From Chryseosolibacter sp039917935 (GTDB lineage: Bacteria > Bacteroidota > Bacteroidia > Cytophagales > Cyclobacteriaceae), in the NCBI GenBank assembly GCA_039917935.1, contig JBDSIM010000033.1:1-64000 (forward strand): 64,000 bases of DNA. Reading direction: 5' to 3'. Shown here one piece after another: positions 25,193 to 34,906 of this stretch (its first letter is position 1; every line of letters begins with the position of its first letter). A program made the translations under genes and the position numbers. The notes beneath the pieces are model-generated. The model worked only from the letters and a program-made list of their open reading frames with translations. It was not told the DNA's origin and made no database searches.

Positions 25193-27865
25193 ATGAAAAA
25201 ACAAACTGACCGCCGATCCTTCCTGAAAAAAATAGGCATTGGGAGTATCGGTGCCGGAGTGATGCCATCCGCTTTAATGCAACACCAGGATGCAAAAGCA
25301 ACCACGTTAAACAATAGACAATCCAAGGCTAAATCTCAGAAGGAAGGTCGTCAATATAACGGGGCTTACGGGGCTGAGTATTTAAACCGAGTAGCGTTTC
25401 CTATCGGTGGATTGGGTAGCGGAATGTATTGTTTGGAGGGTACGGGCGCCATTTCGCATATGTCCGTTCGCAATAAACCAGATGTATTCAACGAACCTGG
25501 CATCTTTGGTGCCATCGCCATCAAAGGAACTAAAACAGAAGCCAAAATTATTGAAGGACCATCCCCCGATTGGAAAAGATTCGGTCAGCCAAACTCCGGT
25601 AATGGCTCAAGTGGATCTATTTTTGGATTACCCCGATTTGATAAGGCCTCATTTCTTGCCCGTTTTCCCTTTGGCCATATTTCTCTTGAAGACAAAGATT
25701 TCCCATTAAAAGTGGAAATAACAGGCTGGAGTTCTTTCATTCCCACAGATGCCGATAATTCAAGTTTGCCCGCGGGGGCACTCGAATACAAGTTCATGAA
25801 TAAAGGCAACACGCCGGCAGACTCTGTATTTTCATTTCACGCCAGAAATTTTATGAAGCACGCGGATGGCGGAAAAAACTCCGTTGAAAAACTTGAAAAT
25901 GGTTTCATTCTGTCAAACGAAGGCACAGCAGAAAAACCCTTTCTAAAAGGGGAATTTGCTATTTACTCGGATCAGGAAAATACCATTGTGGACCATTGTT
26001 GGTTCAGGGGTGGATGGTTCGATCCCCTCACTATTACATGGGATACTATTAAAAGTGCAGGCGTAAAAAGTATTGACCCCGTTGACGAAGCAGCACCTGG
26101 CGCTTCCCTTTACGTTCCCTTTACGCTGTCACCAGGAAAAGAAAAAATTATCCGGGTAATGACAGCGTGGTACGTCCCTGTCACGGATATTCGTTTTGGT
26201 CCTGACGATACTGAAAAAGAAAAATGTGACCCGGCCTCCGGATGCTGCGGTAGTTCATCTGAACTTGGCGTCAAGGTTGCCGATGAAGCGTACGTCCTGG
26301 GAAAATTTAAACCCTGGTACAGCAGTAAATTCAAAGACGTCTCAGAGGTTGCTGATTATTGGAAAAAAAATTATGGTCAGCTTCAGAAAAAAACCCGGCA
26401 ATTTACCGATTCATTTTACGCAAGCACATTACCGGCAGAGGTGACGGAGGCCATTGCAGCCAACCTCACAATCCTGAAATCACCCACAGTGATGCGTCAA
26501 TACGATGGACGACTGTGGAGCTTTGAGGGATGCGGTGACACTAGTGGATGTTGCCATGGTTCCTGCACACACGTATGGAATTACGCGCAGGCCATCCCGC
26601 ACCTCTTTCCGGAAATGGAAAGAAGTCTCCGTCATACTGAGTTTTGTGAAAGCCAGAATCAGGATGGCCATCAGACTTTCCGCGCTAGTTTACCGATACG
26701 ACCACTAAAGCACGATTTTCATGCTGCTGCGGACGGGCAACTCGGTGGAATTATGAAAGTGTACAGAGAGTGGCGAATCAGTGGTGACAGTTCATGGCTG
26801 GCAAGAATGTATCCGATGACAAAAGCCAGTTTAGATTATTGTATAAAGACCTGGGATCCACGCGGCAAAGGTTTGATTGAAGAGCCCCATCACAACACCT
26901 ATGACATAGAATTCTGGGGCCCTGACGGGATGTGCACCAGTTTTTACCTGGGGGCATTAAGCGCCATGATGGAGATGGGGAAGTTTCTGAAAAAGAAAAA
27001 AGATATTGCGTTCTATAAAAAACTTTATGACAACGGGAAAAAACTTCTGGAAACAGAATTGTATGACGGTGAATATTTTTATCAGAAGATCCAGGTTTCC
27101 GGGCTGAATGCCCCCAGTCCGCTGGAAGCGGCGCAAAAAACCATGGTGGGAAAATATTCAGATGAAGCACAACAATTGTTGGTAAAGGAAGGGCCCAAGT
27201 ACCAGTATGGCACCGGATGTTTATCCGATGGAGTGCTGGGCGCCTGGATAGCCAATGTTTGCGGCCTGGCGGATCCTTTTGACAAAGAAAAAATCAAAAG
27301 CCACCTGGTTTCCGTGTACAAACATAATCTTAAGCACGACCTCAGTGATCACGCTAATCCGCAACGACCTTCCTATGCATTTGGAGATGAGGGCGGCTTG
27401 CTGCTTTGCTCATGGCCAAAAGGAGGAAAGCTGTCACTTCCGTTTGTTTACAGCGACGAGGTATGGACGGGAATAGAATATCAGGTTGCCTCACATCTCA
27501 TGCTGATGGGAAACGTGGAAGAAGGCCTTGACGTGGTAAGGACCTGCCGAGACCGGTATGACGGTAGAAAACGAAATCCATTTAATGAATATGAATGTGG
27601 ACATTGGTATGCCCGGGCTCTGGCGAGTTATGGCCTTTTGCAAGGGCTTACTGGAGTCCGTTTTGATGCAGTGGACAAAATTTTGTACATAGATTCAAAA
27701 GTCGGGGATTTTACCTCTTTTCTTTCCACCAATACGGGCTTTGGAAACATCTCACTTACCAATGGAAAAACTTCCATACTGGTAGTATCAGGAGATATTC
27801 CCGTGCAGAAAGTAATGATATCAGGTAAGGAGTCAGCGTTCACGAAAAGCCTGATCACCCAATGA
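25193..27865 (+). CDS. GH116 family glycoside hydrolase (glucosylceramidase-like)
   Basis: 890 residues. The N-terminus carries a Tat-like signal (DRRSFLKKIGIGSIGAG). An N-terminal beta-domain (about 55-430; RVAFPIGGLGSGMYCLEGTGAISHMSVRNKP) is followed by an (alpha/alpha)6 catalytic domain with THVWNYAQAIPHLFPEMERSLR (about 465), EEPHHNTYDIEFWGPDGMC (about 565) and the C-terminal NPFNEYECGHWYARALASYGLL (about 800). These mark GH116, the family of non-lysosomal glucosylceramidase GBA2 and bacterial beta-glucosidases. The substrate is unknown. A Cys-rich insert (CDPASGCCGSSSE, about 345) is notable. Its stop overlaps the downstream FKBP start by 4 bp. Confidence 0.9.
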   Translation: MKKQTDRRSFLKKIGIGSIGAGVMPSALMQHQDAKATTLNNRQSKAKSQKEGRQYNGAYGAEYLNRVAFPIGGLGSGMYCLEGTGAISHMSVRNKPDVFNEPGIFGAIAIKGTKTEAKIIEGPSPDWKRFGQPNSGNGSSGSIFGLPRFDKASFLARFPFGHISLEDKDFPLKVEITGWSSFIPTDADNSSLPAGALEYKFMNKGNTPADSVFSFHARNFMKHADGGKNSVEKLENGFILSNEGTAEKPFLKGEFAIYSDQENTIVDHCWFRGGWFDPLTITWDTIKSAGVKSIDPVDEAAPGASLYVPFTLSPGKEKIIRVMTAWYVPVTDIRFGPDDTEKEKCDPASGCCGSSSELGVKVADEAYVLGKFKPWYSSKFKDVSEVADYWKKNYGQLQKKTRQFTDSFYASTLPAEVTEAIAANLTILKSPTVMRQYDGRLWSFEGCGDTSGCCHGSCTHVWNYAQAIPHLFPEMERSLRHTEFCESQNQDGHQTFRASLPIRPLKHDFHAAADGQLGGIMKVYREWRISGDSSWLARMYPMTKASLDYCIKTWDPRGKGLIEEPHHNTYDIEFWGPDGMCTSFYLGALSAMMEMGKFLKKKKDIAFYKKLYDNGKKLLETELYDGEYFYQKIQVSGLNAPSPLEAAQKTMVGKYSDEAQQLLVKEGPKYQYGTGCLSDGVLGAWIANVCGLADPFDKEKIKSHLVSVYKHNLKHDLSDHANPQRPSYAFGDEGGLLLCSWPKGGKLSLPFVYSDEVWTGIEYQVASHLMLMGNVEEGLDVVRTCRDRYDGRKRNPFNEYECGHWYARALASYGLLQGLTGVRFDAVDKILYIDSKVGDFTSFLSTNTGFGNISLTNGKTSILVVSGDIPVQKVMISGKESAFTKSLITQ

Positions 27866-28206
27866 ACTCCATGATAAAAGTGGGGCCGAAAAGAATCGTA
27901 GTTATGCGCTACCGCTTGAAAAATTCCGAGGGAGAGATCTTAGCCGATATTATGCATACCGATCCGGTGAAATTTTTATTTGGCTCTGGTGAAATATTGC
28001 CTGAACTGGAAGGCGCTTTAACGGGATTGAAAATAGGCGAGCATAAGCTTTTTGCCCTGTCACCCGAAAAGAATGGGGATCTGAATCGTTCCTATCATTT
28101 CGATGTAGTCATCGATGATATCCTGTGGGTTACCGAGTCATTAAACGAAAAGCCCTCTCCCGTTTCGAGTCAGGAAAAGGATTGCGGGCCCGGGTGTTGT
28201 TGTTAG
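27862..28206 (+). CDS. SlyD-like FKBP-type protein lacking the IF domain
   Basis: 114 residues. The FKBP core is recognisable (VVMRYRLKNSEGEILAD, VKFLFGSGEILPELEGALTGLKIGEHKLF). SlyD normally carries the chaperone insert-in-flap (IF) domain between that point and the final strand; here only a short loop (ALSPEKNGDLNR) connects to YHFDVVIDDI. The C-terminus ends in CGPGCCC, a metal-binding-like tail as in SlyD. It overlaps GH116 by ATGA and is presumably cotranslated. Prolyl isomerase activity is uncertain because several FKBP pocket aromatics cannot be placed. Confidence 0.7.
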   Translation: MNSMIKVGPKRIVVMRYRLKNSEGEILADIMHTDPVKFLFGSGEILPELEGALTGLKIGEHKLFALSPEKNGDLNRSYHFDVVIDDILWVTESLNEKPSPVSSQEKDCGPGCCC

Positions 28207-28530
28207 TGGATGCTCAGGTGTTAAAGTGTTCAGGTGTTGAGTGCGCAGGTGCTTAAGTCCTCAAGTCCTGAAATGGTGTTTCTTGCTTCTTCGCATGAGG
28301 ATTTTTCCCAATTGACATTAAATGATGCTCCCCGGCGTTTTCTCCAAAACCGGTCAACTGTCGACTTATTGAGTCGGTGGTCTTAGTAATTTTCCCGGTG
28401 TCAGGTACGGATTTGTCCGCTATAAGGAACCCGGTTTTTGCCTGCTGGATGTTATTGTGCTGATGGAGATCTGCAAAATAGAAATCCTCATAAAAAATAC
28501 AACGATAAGGCTAACCTACGTTCCTGAAGC
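28207..28530. other. Intergenic with short imperfect direct repeats
   Basis: The stretch 28211-28269 repeats GCTCAGGTGTTAA / GTTCAGGTGTTGA / GCGCAGGTGCTTAA / CCTCAAGTCCTGA, roughly 13-bp imperfect units. No gene or terminator is clear in the rest. Confidence 0.5.
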
Positions 28531-28770
28531 CTACTCTTCAACATGCGATGCCACAATACTCAGTTCCCTTTTCTTTACGGTATAGAGCAATTGAATTTCT
28601 TTCTCTCCGTGAAAAATTATTTTGTTATGGTTAAAAAGGTGAATGACAACATCAGCATGGGTGGGTAATCTGAAAAAATAAAAGTCTTTCAGCATGACGA
28701 CATATAGTTGTTCGTTATATCTTACCTTCTGATGAATTGAAGGATCAAAATCAATGATATAGGTCGCCAT
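28531..28770 (-). CDS. Small hypothetical protein
   Basis: 79 residues (MATYIIDFDPSIHQKVRYNE...), start preceded by AGG at a good distance. Composition is protein-like with alternating hydrophobic residues suggesting a beta-rich fold, and no signal peptide or TM. I do not recognise a family. It lies alone between two convergent-type gaps. Confidence 0.45.
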   Translation of the reverse strand: MATYIIDFDPSIHQKVRYNEQLYVVMLKDFYFFRLPTHADVVIHLFNHNKIIFHGEKEIQLLYTVKKRELSIVASHVEE

Positions 28771-29009
28771 TAAAAACCTGTACGGTCAATGGAGATAGAC
28801 GGTTGCCACCAGAAAAATATATAAAAATAATCGTCCCTTATCCTGGGGTACTTTTGCTGAAAATTCGTTCAGGAAAGGATGGTTGTCCGAAGATGAACAA
28901 CCTTTCGTCTTCAAGTCAAGCACAGAAAAAACCCATCAAAATTACGTGACGAGAAACCGTAGAGGACACAATAACTGCCAAATAAGTATGTTATTGTGCT
29001 CCCCTATTG

Positions 29010-32000
29010 CTAATGTTTACCGCATAAACATTTTACATTTTCAACGCCACCACCAACCTGATAGAGCGGGAAATAGGCCGCGTTTTTATTTAACTCCCAG
29101 AAAAACTTACCTCTTGGATGATTGTAATTTCCGATTTCGTTCAGGGTAGCTGAATCGAAGAGCCGTCCGTTCACGACGGTATATTTTATAGATTCGGTAT
29201 CCCGTATATTCTCAATTGGATTTTTATCCATTACTAAAAAATCAGCCAATTTTCCTTTTTGAAGACTTCCGATCCATTCATCAAGTCCTAAGGTATATGC
29301 ACCATTCAGCGTTGCTGCGCGTAGCGCTTCATGATTTGACATGCCTCCCTGTGCGAGCATCCAGGTCTCCCAGTGTGCGCCGAGCCCCTGCAGCTGGCCA
29401 TGGGCACCCATGTTAATGGTTACGCCGTTATCGTGAAGGATTTTAATTGTTTTTGATACCAGGATATGTCCGTTAACATATTCCTCTTCCGGAAGCATGG
29501 TTCTGTGCCGGGAACGTGTGTCAATAATTGATCTCGGCGTAAAGGCAAGTAACCTTTCTTTCGTCCAAACATCCATATGCTGATACCAGTAATACTCTCC
29601 GCTAACGGAACCATAGTTTACAATCAGCGTAGGGGTATAAGCGGTCTTTGAATTTTTCCACACTTCGATGACGTCCTGATACAATGGTGCCACCGGTATA
29701 TTGTGTTCAATGGTGGTATGTCCGTCCAGAATCATACTCAGGTTATGGTAGAAAAAAGATCCTCCTTCTGGCACTACCATCATATTGAGTTCACGGGCAG
29801 CCTGAATAATCATTTGACGTTGTTCCCTTCTAGGCTGGTTATAACTCTTCACAGAAAAGGCGCCGTATGACTTACTCCTCCTGAGCGCGCTTCGTGCATC
29901 ATCAATATTATTGACAACAGCCTTGAAACCGCCTTCCGCGCCATACAATATGGTTCCTGTAGAAAATAGTCTGGGACCGGTCATTAAACCAGCCTTGATA
30001 AGTTCACTGTTACCAAAAACCATTTCTGAATTCGCTGAAGGGTCATGCATTGTAGTAACTCCATAGGCCAGGTTAGCATAATAAGGCCAATGCTTTTGAG
30101 GGGTCAACCCAAACTGAAAATGATTACCGTGAGCATGCGCGTCCACAAAACCAGGAATAATAGTTTTGCCGGAACAATCAATTTCTTTTCCTTTTGGTGG
30201 AACGGCAAGGCTATTGGCGGGGCCAATAGCAACAATGGTATTGCCTTCAACAATGATGGTGCCATCTTCAATTACTTCGTCTCCATTCATGGTAACGATC
30301 CTGGCGTGGGTAAACGCCAGCACACCTTCAGGCTTATCTATCCGCGATTCCAGTCCAATGGCGATTCCCTTCTCCGGAAATAAAAAAAGTGAATCAGGTT
30401 TATTGCCAATGAATTCAAACCTGTCTGAAAGATTAACAGTAAAATACTGATCGCCGAGTGTATAATAAAGTTGGCGTGAATCAGTCGACCAATGGAGATT
30501 TAATCCCGCATCCCGGGCCACTTGTTTAACGGGAAAGTCCGTGGTTCCACTGTTGAGATCGATGGTCTTTCCAGTTTGCGGGAAAGCTGCGATATATACC
30601 TTGTGTAAGTCTACAAATGCAATCCACTCATTTCCGGGAGAAACAATAAACTGGCTGCCGTACGTGCTTTTAACATGCGTTCTTTCATCGAGTCCGTCCA
30701 GGGTATAACTCCCGAATGTTTTATCCAGATTGCCTCCCGTTTGAAAGAATATCCGATCGCCCTTTGAGTTGAATCTTGGATACTCACCTTTTTCGCTGAC
30801 GAAATTCAGTTGGCCTCCCAGTGCATTGATGGTGTATATTCCAGGTTTAACGGCGAATGCATTCCCAAAAAGTTCGTTACCCTCTTCTTTCCGGAAGACG
30901 ACTGTCTTTCCATCCGGTGAAAATGCCGGAGTACGGTAGATTCCTTTCTCGCGTGAAATTTTCAAGGGCCGGGAGGGATCGGAAAAGGTTACTTTCATGA
31001 TCGCGCCGGTTTCAATATCATTCCACGTAACATACACAACGGTCTTGCCATCCGTCGAAAACGCGGGTTCAAATTCAAAATCAGTTCCTTTGGTCAGGCG
31101 GGTGGGCTTTCCTTCGGGTAGTTGTTTTTTCCATAAATAACCAAGCGCGTTAAAAACCAGCCATTTTCCATCTGGAGACGTAACGGCTTGCCGAATGACC
31201 TGCGCCCTGAATTTATCAGGGTTTATATCCTGTTTAAACCGCAACGCTTCGGTTATACGCTGTTTTACATGACAGGTGAATGGTATTTCAGTGGAAGAAT
31301 TTGGTTTAAGAACATCCACTTTATGGATTTTACCTTGAGCCCAGATCACGATATTCTTATCATCGGGAGTCCACGCAAATCGTGTATAAATACCGAACGT
31401 CGTCCATGCTTCCTGTTGATCTTTGGAAAGCTGATCAAAAACCGGCCACTCCTCTCCTGTGCTCAGGTTACGCAAATACAATACAGTTTTGGTCCGGACT
31501 CTTCGGATAAATGCCAGTGTTTTACCATCATGTGAAATTTGTGGACGAAAAGCACCGCCGGAACCACCTGTTACTTCCTCAGTGGTGCCTTTTTGGCGAT
31601 CGTAACGACGGATAACAAAGATCTGATTATTGGGATCTTTATTATATTGGAATAACCCACCCGGATAAGTATCCTCGCTATAGTAAACGTGCCTGCCATC
31701 TGGAGAAACGGCAGGTTCGTTCACATCTTGCTGATCATTCTTTCGCTGTGTTAGCTGCAAACCCTTGCCGCCTGAAGTATGGTAGATCCACAATTCACCT
31801 GCGCCGAGTGATCGCTGAGACGTAAAATGTTTCCTGGCGATGATGTATTGTCCATCCGGTGTCCATGCTGCGTTGTTTAATAGCCTGAAATCCTCCGTAG
31901 TGATTTGACGTGCATTCGCACCGTTGGGATCCATCAGCCAGATATTATCTCCCCCGCCTGCATCAGATGTAAAGAGAATTTTTTTTCCATCGGGACTGAA

Positions 32001-32273
32001 CCGGGGCTGAAGGTCCATAGGCAACCCTTCCCGTAAAACGGTGGCCACTCCACCGGCGAAAGGAAGGGTGTAAATATCGCCAAGCAGATCAAAAACTATT
32101 TGCTGACCATCTGGCGAAACGTCAAGATTCATCCAGGTACCCTCTGAAACATCAAATGCAATGTTTTTGAACAAACTGTCGGGACTACTTACATTCCACT
32201 TCTCTTTGTTCTGCGCGGATAGACTAGTGATGACAACTGTGAATACTATCGAACTTAAAATTTTCCGGACCAT
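29010..32273 (-). CDS. Secreted amidohydrolase with N-terminal TolB-like propeller
   Basis: 1087 residues with a Sec signal (MVRKILSSIVFTVVITSLSAQ). Residues about 40-640 hold many WD40-like PD40 blades (VSPDGQQIVFDLLGDIY, FSPDGKKILFTSDAGG, and similar), the TolB/prolyl-oligopeptidase-type propeller. The amidohydrolase domain follows (about 650-1060): metal motif HAHGNH (in PGFVDAHAHGNHF), a possible carboxylated Lys in FSVKSYNQP, His in TTIEHNIPV and the closing GKLADFLVMDKNPIENI. The substrate is not evident; related proteins hydrolyse cyclic amides or dipeptides. Fusion of the propeller may screen peptides. Expected location: periplasm. Confidence 0.88.
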   Translation of the reverse strand: MVRKILSSIVFTVVITSLSAQNKEKWNVSSPDSLFKNIAFDVSEGTWMNLDVSPDGQQIVFDLLGDIYTLPFAGGVATVLREGLPMDLQPRFSPDGKKILFTSDAGGGDNIWLMDPNGANARQITTEDFRLLNNAAWTPDGQYIIARKHFTSQRSLGAGELWIYHTSGGKGLQLTQRKNDQQDVNEPAVSPDGRHVYYSEDTYPGGLFQYNKDPNNQIFVIRRYDRQKGTTEEVTGGSGGAFRPQISHDGKTLAFIRRVRTKTVLYLRNLSTGEEWPVFDQLSKDQQEAWTTFGIYTRFAWTPDDKNIVIWAQGKIHKVDVLKPNSSTEIPFTCHVKQRITEALRFKQDINPDKFRAQVIRQAVTSPDGKWLVFNALGYLWKKQLPEGKPTRLTKGTDFEFEPAFSTDGKTVVYVTWNDIETGAIMKVTFSDPSRPLKISREKGIYRTPAFSPDGKTVVFRKEEGNELFGNAFAVKPGIYTINALGGQLNFVSEKGEYPRFNSKGDRIFFQTGGNLDKTFGSYTLDGLDERTHVKSTYGSQFIVSPGNEWIAFVDLHKVYIAAFPQTGKTIDLNSGTTDFPVKQVARDAGLNLHWSTDSRQLYYTLGDQYFTVNLSDRFEFIGNKPDSLFLFPEKGIAIGLESRIDKPEGVLAFTHARIVTMNGDEVIEDGTIIVEGNTIVAIGPANSLAVPPKGKEIDCSGKTIIPGFVDAHAHGNHFQFGLTPQKHWPYYANLAYGVTTMHDPSANSEMVFGNSELIKAGLMTGPRLFSTGTILYGAEGGFKAVVNNIDDARSALRRSKSYGAFSVKSYNQPRREQRQMIIQAARELNMMVVPEGGSFFYHNLSMILDGHTTIEHNIPVAPLYQDVIEVWKNSKTAYTPTLIVNYGSVSGEYYWYQHMDVWTKERLLAFTPRSIIDTRSRHRTMLPEEEYVNGHILVSKTIKILHDNGVTINMGAHGQLQGLGAHWETWMLAQGGMSNHEALRAATLNGAYTLGLDEWIGSLQKGKLADFLVMDKNPIENIRDTESIKYTVVNGRLFDSATLNEIGNYNHPRGKFFWELNKNAAYFPLYQVGGGVENVKCLCGKH

Positions 32274-32380
32274 GGGTTGAAACTATTTTCCGGGCAATTT
32301 ACAGTAAGCGGAACATCCCTCTTAACATTGTGTGCATATTTTTTCCATGCTGGATTGCCCCTAAACTCAGCCAATATTCA

Positions 32381-33832
32381 TTAGAGAGGCATCTCTTCGA
32401 ATTCAGCAGGGGAATTGCTCCGGTAAAGCGATTGGATCATAACGGAATCTTTTTTGTAGATATCATCATAAAACTGTACCACCCCTTTTTCTACTTCGCA
32501 GGTAAAATATTGAAGCCTTAGGGGAATTGATTTTCTTAAATCAATTTTCAAACGTTGTTGCAGACTGAGGTATTGATCCAGGTCTTCGGGACTAACGTAA
32601 ATATCGTCTTCGCGAATAAGATAATGGGCAAGGTCTACTGCCTGATGAACTCTGACGCATCCATGACTGAGATCCCTATTCTTACGTCCGTATAGCCGTT
32701 TGCTGTTCGTATCATGCAGATAAACGCCGTAAGGATTTGCAAAAATAAATTTGATAATTCCCATAGAATTCTCATAGCCTTCCCGTTGACGAAGTATAAA
32801 GGGGAAGTTTTCAGCATCATATAATTTCCAGGGAATGATGGACCCGTCTACCACTTCGCCTTTTATGTTGAGCACATCAAAATTATTTTTTCTCAGATAG
32901 GAGGAATCAGCTTGAATAGCAGGCAAAAATTCCTTCGTCGAAATACTGAAGGGAACATGCCAATAAGGATAAATAATGAAAGACCTGATGATACTCTCCA
33001 AAACCGGTGTAGGTGTTTTTCGTTTACCTACAACAACTTTTGATTGAAGCCAAACAGAATCATTTTCCACAACACGCAATAAAAAAGCGGGAATATTAAC
33101 ACTAACAAAACGCGTCGGCAGCGCTTTCTCCCAACGCCACCGTTCCATGTTAACCGATATTGCCCGTAAACGCTGAAGCTTGATTGAATCGGAAATATTT
33201 GAATAAATTAAATCCTCCAAACCGCGTTTCAACAACTGATAAGGTTCGGCCTGGGGTTGAAGGAAATTCAAGTCGCGAGCTAATAAGGTCACTACAATCT
33301 TTTCGAGTGCTGCAATACCCTCTTCATCCATCGTGTTAGCGAGATCAAGGCGCTGAAAACTTTGCGGATCAAGCCTGCCATACCGGATATGATGACGCAG
33401 GGTCAGGTAGCTATCCGTTAATAAAATATCCATCCTCGAAGTCAGATCGCGTGAAACAGAATCCCTCGCAATTTTGTCGAGTTCCTCTATATGGTAATCG
33501 TGAGGAATGAGTCCGAGCCGTTGTGCATTCCGGATGAAGTTCAACAGGGAGTCTGCCACCGCTAATTTGCCCCGCTCATCAGACCAGAACAAGGAAAAAT
33601 CCCGGCCATTATAAAACTTCCTGACAGATTGAGGAATATGTAATGATGTTTTGCTTATGAGCGCCGAGTCTACTAAAAAAGATTTTTGCAGTAACTCGCC
33701 CGAAGGCGTCTGACCTGAATGTTCCTTCAGATTATGACATGAGGACGCGAAAAGAAAAATGACGAAGAACACTTTTTTCACAAAGCTAAATAGGTGAAAT
33801 AGTGTCACATAAAAAATGGGAATTCCTGTCAA
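32381..33832 (-). CDS. L,D-transpeptidase (YcbB-type)
   Basis: 483 residues. The catalytic motif SHGCVRVHQAVDLAHYL (about residue 390) with upstream His region (PYGVYLHDTNSK) is the YkuD L,D-transpeptidase active site (Cys in SHGC). The N-terminal part contains the YcbB scaffold and ISVNMERWRW. It would cross-link or anchor peptidoglycan (3-3 links). A GTG at 33781 would begin a lipoprotein-like signal (VKKVFFVIFLFASSC), so the true start may be there; the longer ATG start has no good ribosome-binding site. Expected location: periplasm. Confidence 0.88.
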   Translation of the reverse strand: MTGIPIFYVTLFHLFSFVKKVFFVIFLFASSCHNLKEHSGQTPSGELLQKSFLVDSALISKTSLHIPQSVRKFYNGRDFSLFWSDERGKLAVADSLLNFIRNAQRLGLIPHDYHIEELDKIARDSVSRDLTSRMDILLTDSYLTLRHHIRYGRLDPQSFQRLDLANTMDEEGIAALEKIVVTLLARDLNFLQPQAEPYQLLKRGLEDLIYSNISDSIKLQRLRAISVNMERWRWEKALPTRFVSVNIPAFLLRVVENDSVWLQSKVVVGKRKTPTPVLESIIRSFIIYPYWHVPFSISTKEFLPAIQADSSYLRKNNFDVLNIKGEVVDGSIIPWKLYDAENFPFILRQREGYENSMGIIKFIFANPYGVYLHDTNSKRLYGRKNRDLSHGCVRVHQAVDLAHYLIREDDIYVSPEDLDQYLSLQQRLKIDLRKSIPLRLQYFTCEVEKGVVQFYDDIYKKDSVMIQSLYRSNSPAEFEEMPL

Positions 33833-34007
33833 AACTTACCATGAATGAATTTGGTAATCCCTGCATTCTGGCGTAAATATCTCGGGCCTATCTGGCTGTT
33901 ATTCAGATTATCTTATTTGCGGATTATGTCCTGCCGTTGGCATTATTATTTTTCGATTCAGAAGAGTGCACATACGTGCGCATATCATAAACTTAAAAGA
34001 CTAGGTT

Positions 34008-34193
34008 ATGGACAAATTAGAGGTAAAAGGTGCCTGGAATGAAATGAAGGGTAAATTGAAGCAAAAGTACGGTGAGTTAACTGACGATGATCTGACTTTT
34101 GAAGAAGGAAAAGAAGATGAAATGTACGGTCGGTTACAACAGAAGTTGGGTAAAACTAAGGACGAAATAAGGAGAGAGTTTAATAAACTGTAA
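34008..34193 (+). CDS. CsbD-family stress protein
   Basis: 61 residues, highly charged, with the family signature KGAWNEMKGKLKQKYGELTDDDL and GRLQQKLGKTKDEI. CsbD-like proteins are small, abundant general-stress proteins of unknown biochemistry, controlled by SigB in Bacillus. The start has AGG upstream. A strong terminator follows, so the gene is monocistronic. Confidence 0.92.
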   Translation: MDKLEVKGAWNEMKGKLKQKYGELTDDDLTFEEGKEDEMYGRLQQKLGKTKDEIRREFNKL

Positions 34194-34207
34194 AACTCGA
34201 TTGTAAT

Positions 34208-34252
34208 AAAAACCCGGAATCTGCCCTTAAAGCGGTTTTTCCGGGTTTTTTT
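34208..34252 (+). terminator. Terminator after csbD-like gene
   Basis: AAACCCGGAA pairs with TTCCGGGTTT, followed by a T run to 34252. Confidence 0.85.
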
Positions 34253-34455
34253 ATGCGTAGACTCGTCTAAACGTCAAAATCAAAGGCAAAAAATGGGCGT
34301 GAATGATTAATTTCTCCATTTGACACATTTTTTAGGTCAGAAAAGGCGTTTCTCATCTAAGATTCATCAAATCCTTAAAATTCAGGGCTTTAAAACCTGA
34401 ACTACGGTATGTGTTTTATATATTGTATGTCAATTATTGAATAAAGCAGAAAAAG

Positions 34456-34869
34456 ATGCTCATTCGTTGTATCGTGCTTTTTCTCGTACTGTGCTGTACA
34501 GCTTGCCGAACGGGTATTATCCCATGTCCGGAGGTAAAAGGTTTGCGGTTGAAAAAAAGTCAGGCGAACAAACGCGTCCGATTCCCTGAAAAAACCCGCC
34601 CTCAGCAAGAGGAGGTTTTTACCGTTTCCAGTGATGCAAAAACGCCGCAACCCACCGCAAAGAATACCCACAAATACCGGTACGTAAAGTATACCATGCA
34701 ACATGTAGACGTTGAGGAATTGGATTGTCCAAAGCCTGGCGCAAAGAAAACCTTGCCCAAAGCAGTGAAAGAGAATATCCGTAAGAACAAGAAAAAAATT
34801 CGCAGTTATTACCAGGAAATGGGCTCTGATTCACTTGCCCTGGCTCCGAATTCCTTCCCGAAGCGGTAA
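34456..34869 (+). CDS. Small lipoprotein, unknown
   Basis: 137 residues. The lipobox lies in the N-terminal MLIRCIVLFLVLCCTAC (Cys17). The mature part opens with RTGIIPCPEVKGLRLKK, followed by a basic, Pro/Thr-rich low-complexity linker and a KENIRKNKKKIRSY helix. No domain recognised. Expected in the outer or inner membrane. Confidence 0.6.
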   Translation: MLIRCIVLFLVLCCTACRTGIIPCPEVKGLRLKKSQANKRVRFPEKTRPQQEEVFTVSSDAKTPQPTAKNTHKYRYVKYTMQHVDVEELDCPKPGAKKTLPKAVKENIRKNKKKIRSYYQEMGSDSLALAPNSFPKR

Positions 34870-34906
34870 GTATCGCCTGGCCGGACACATTATACCATCT
34901 CAACAC

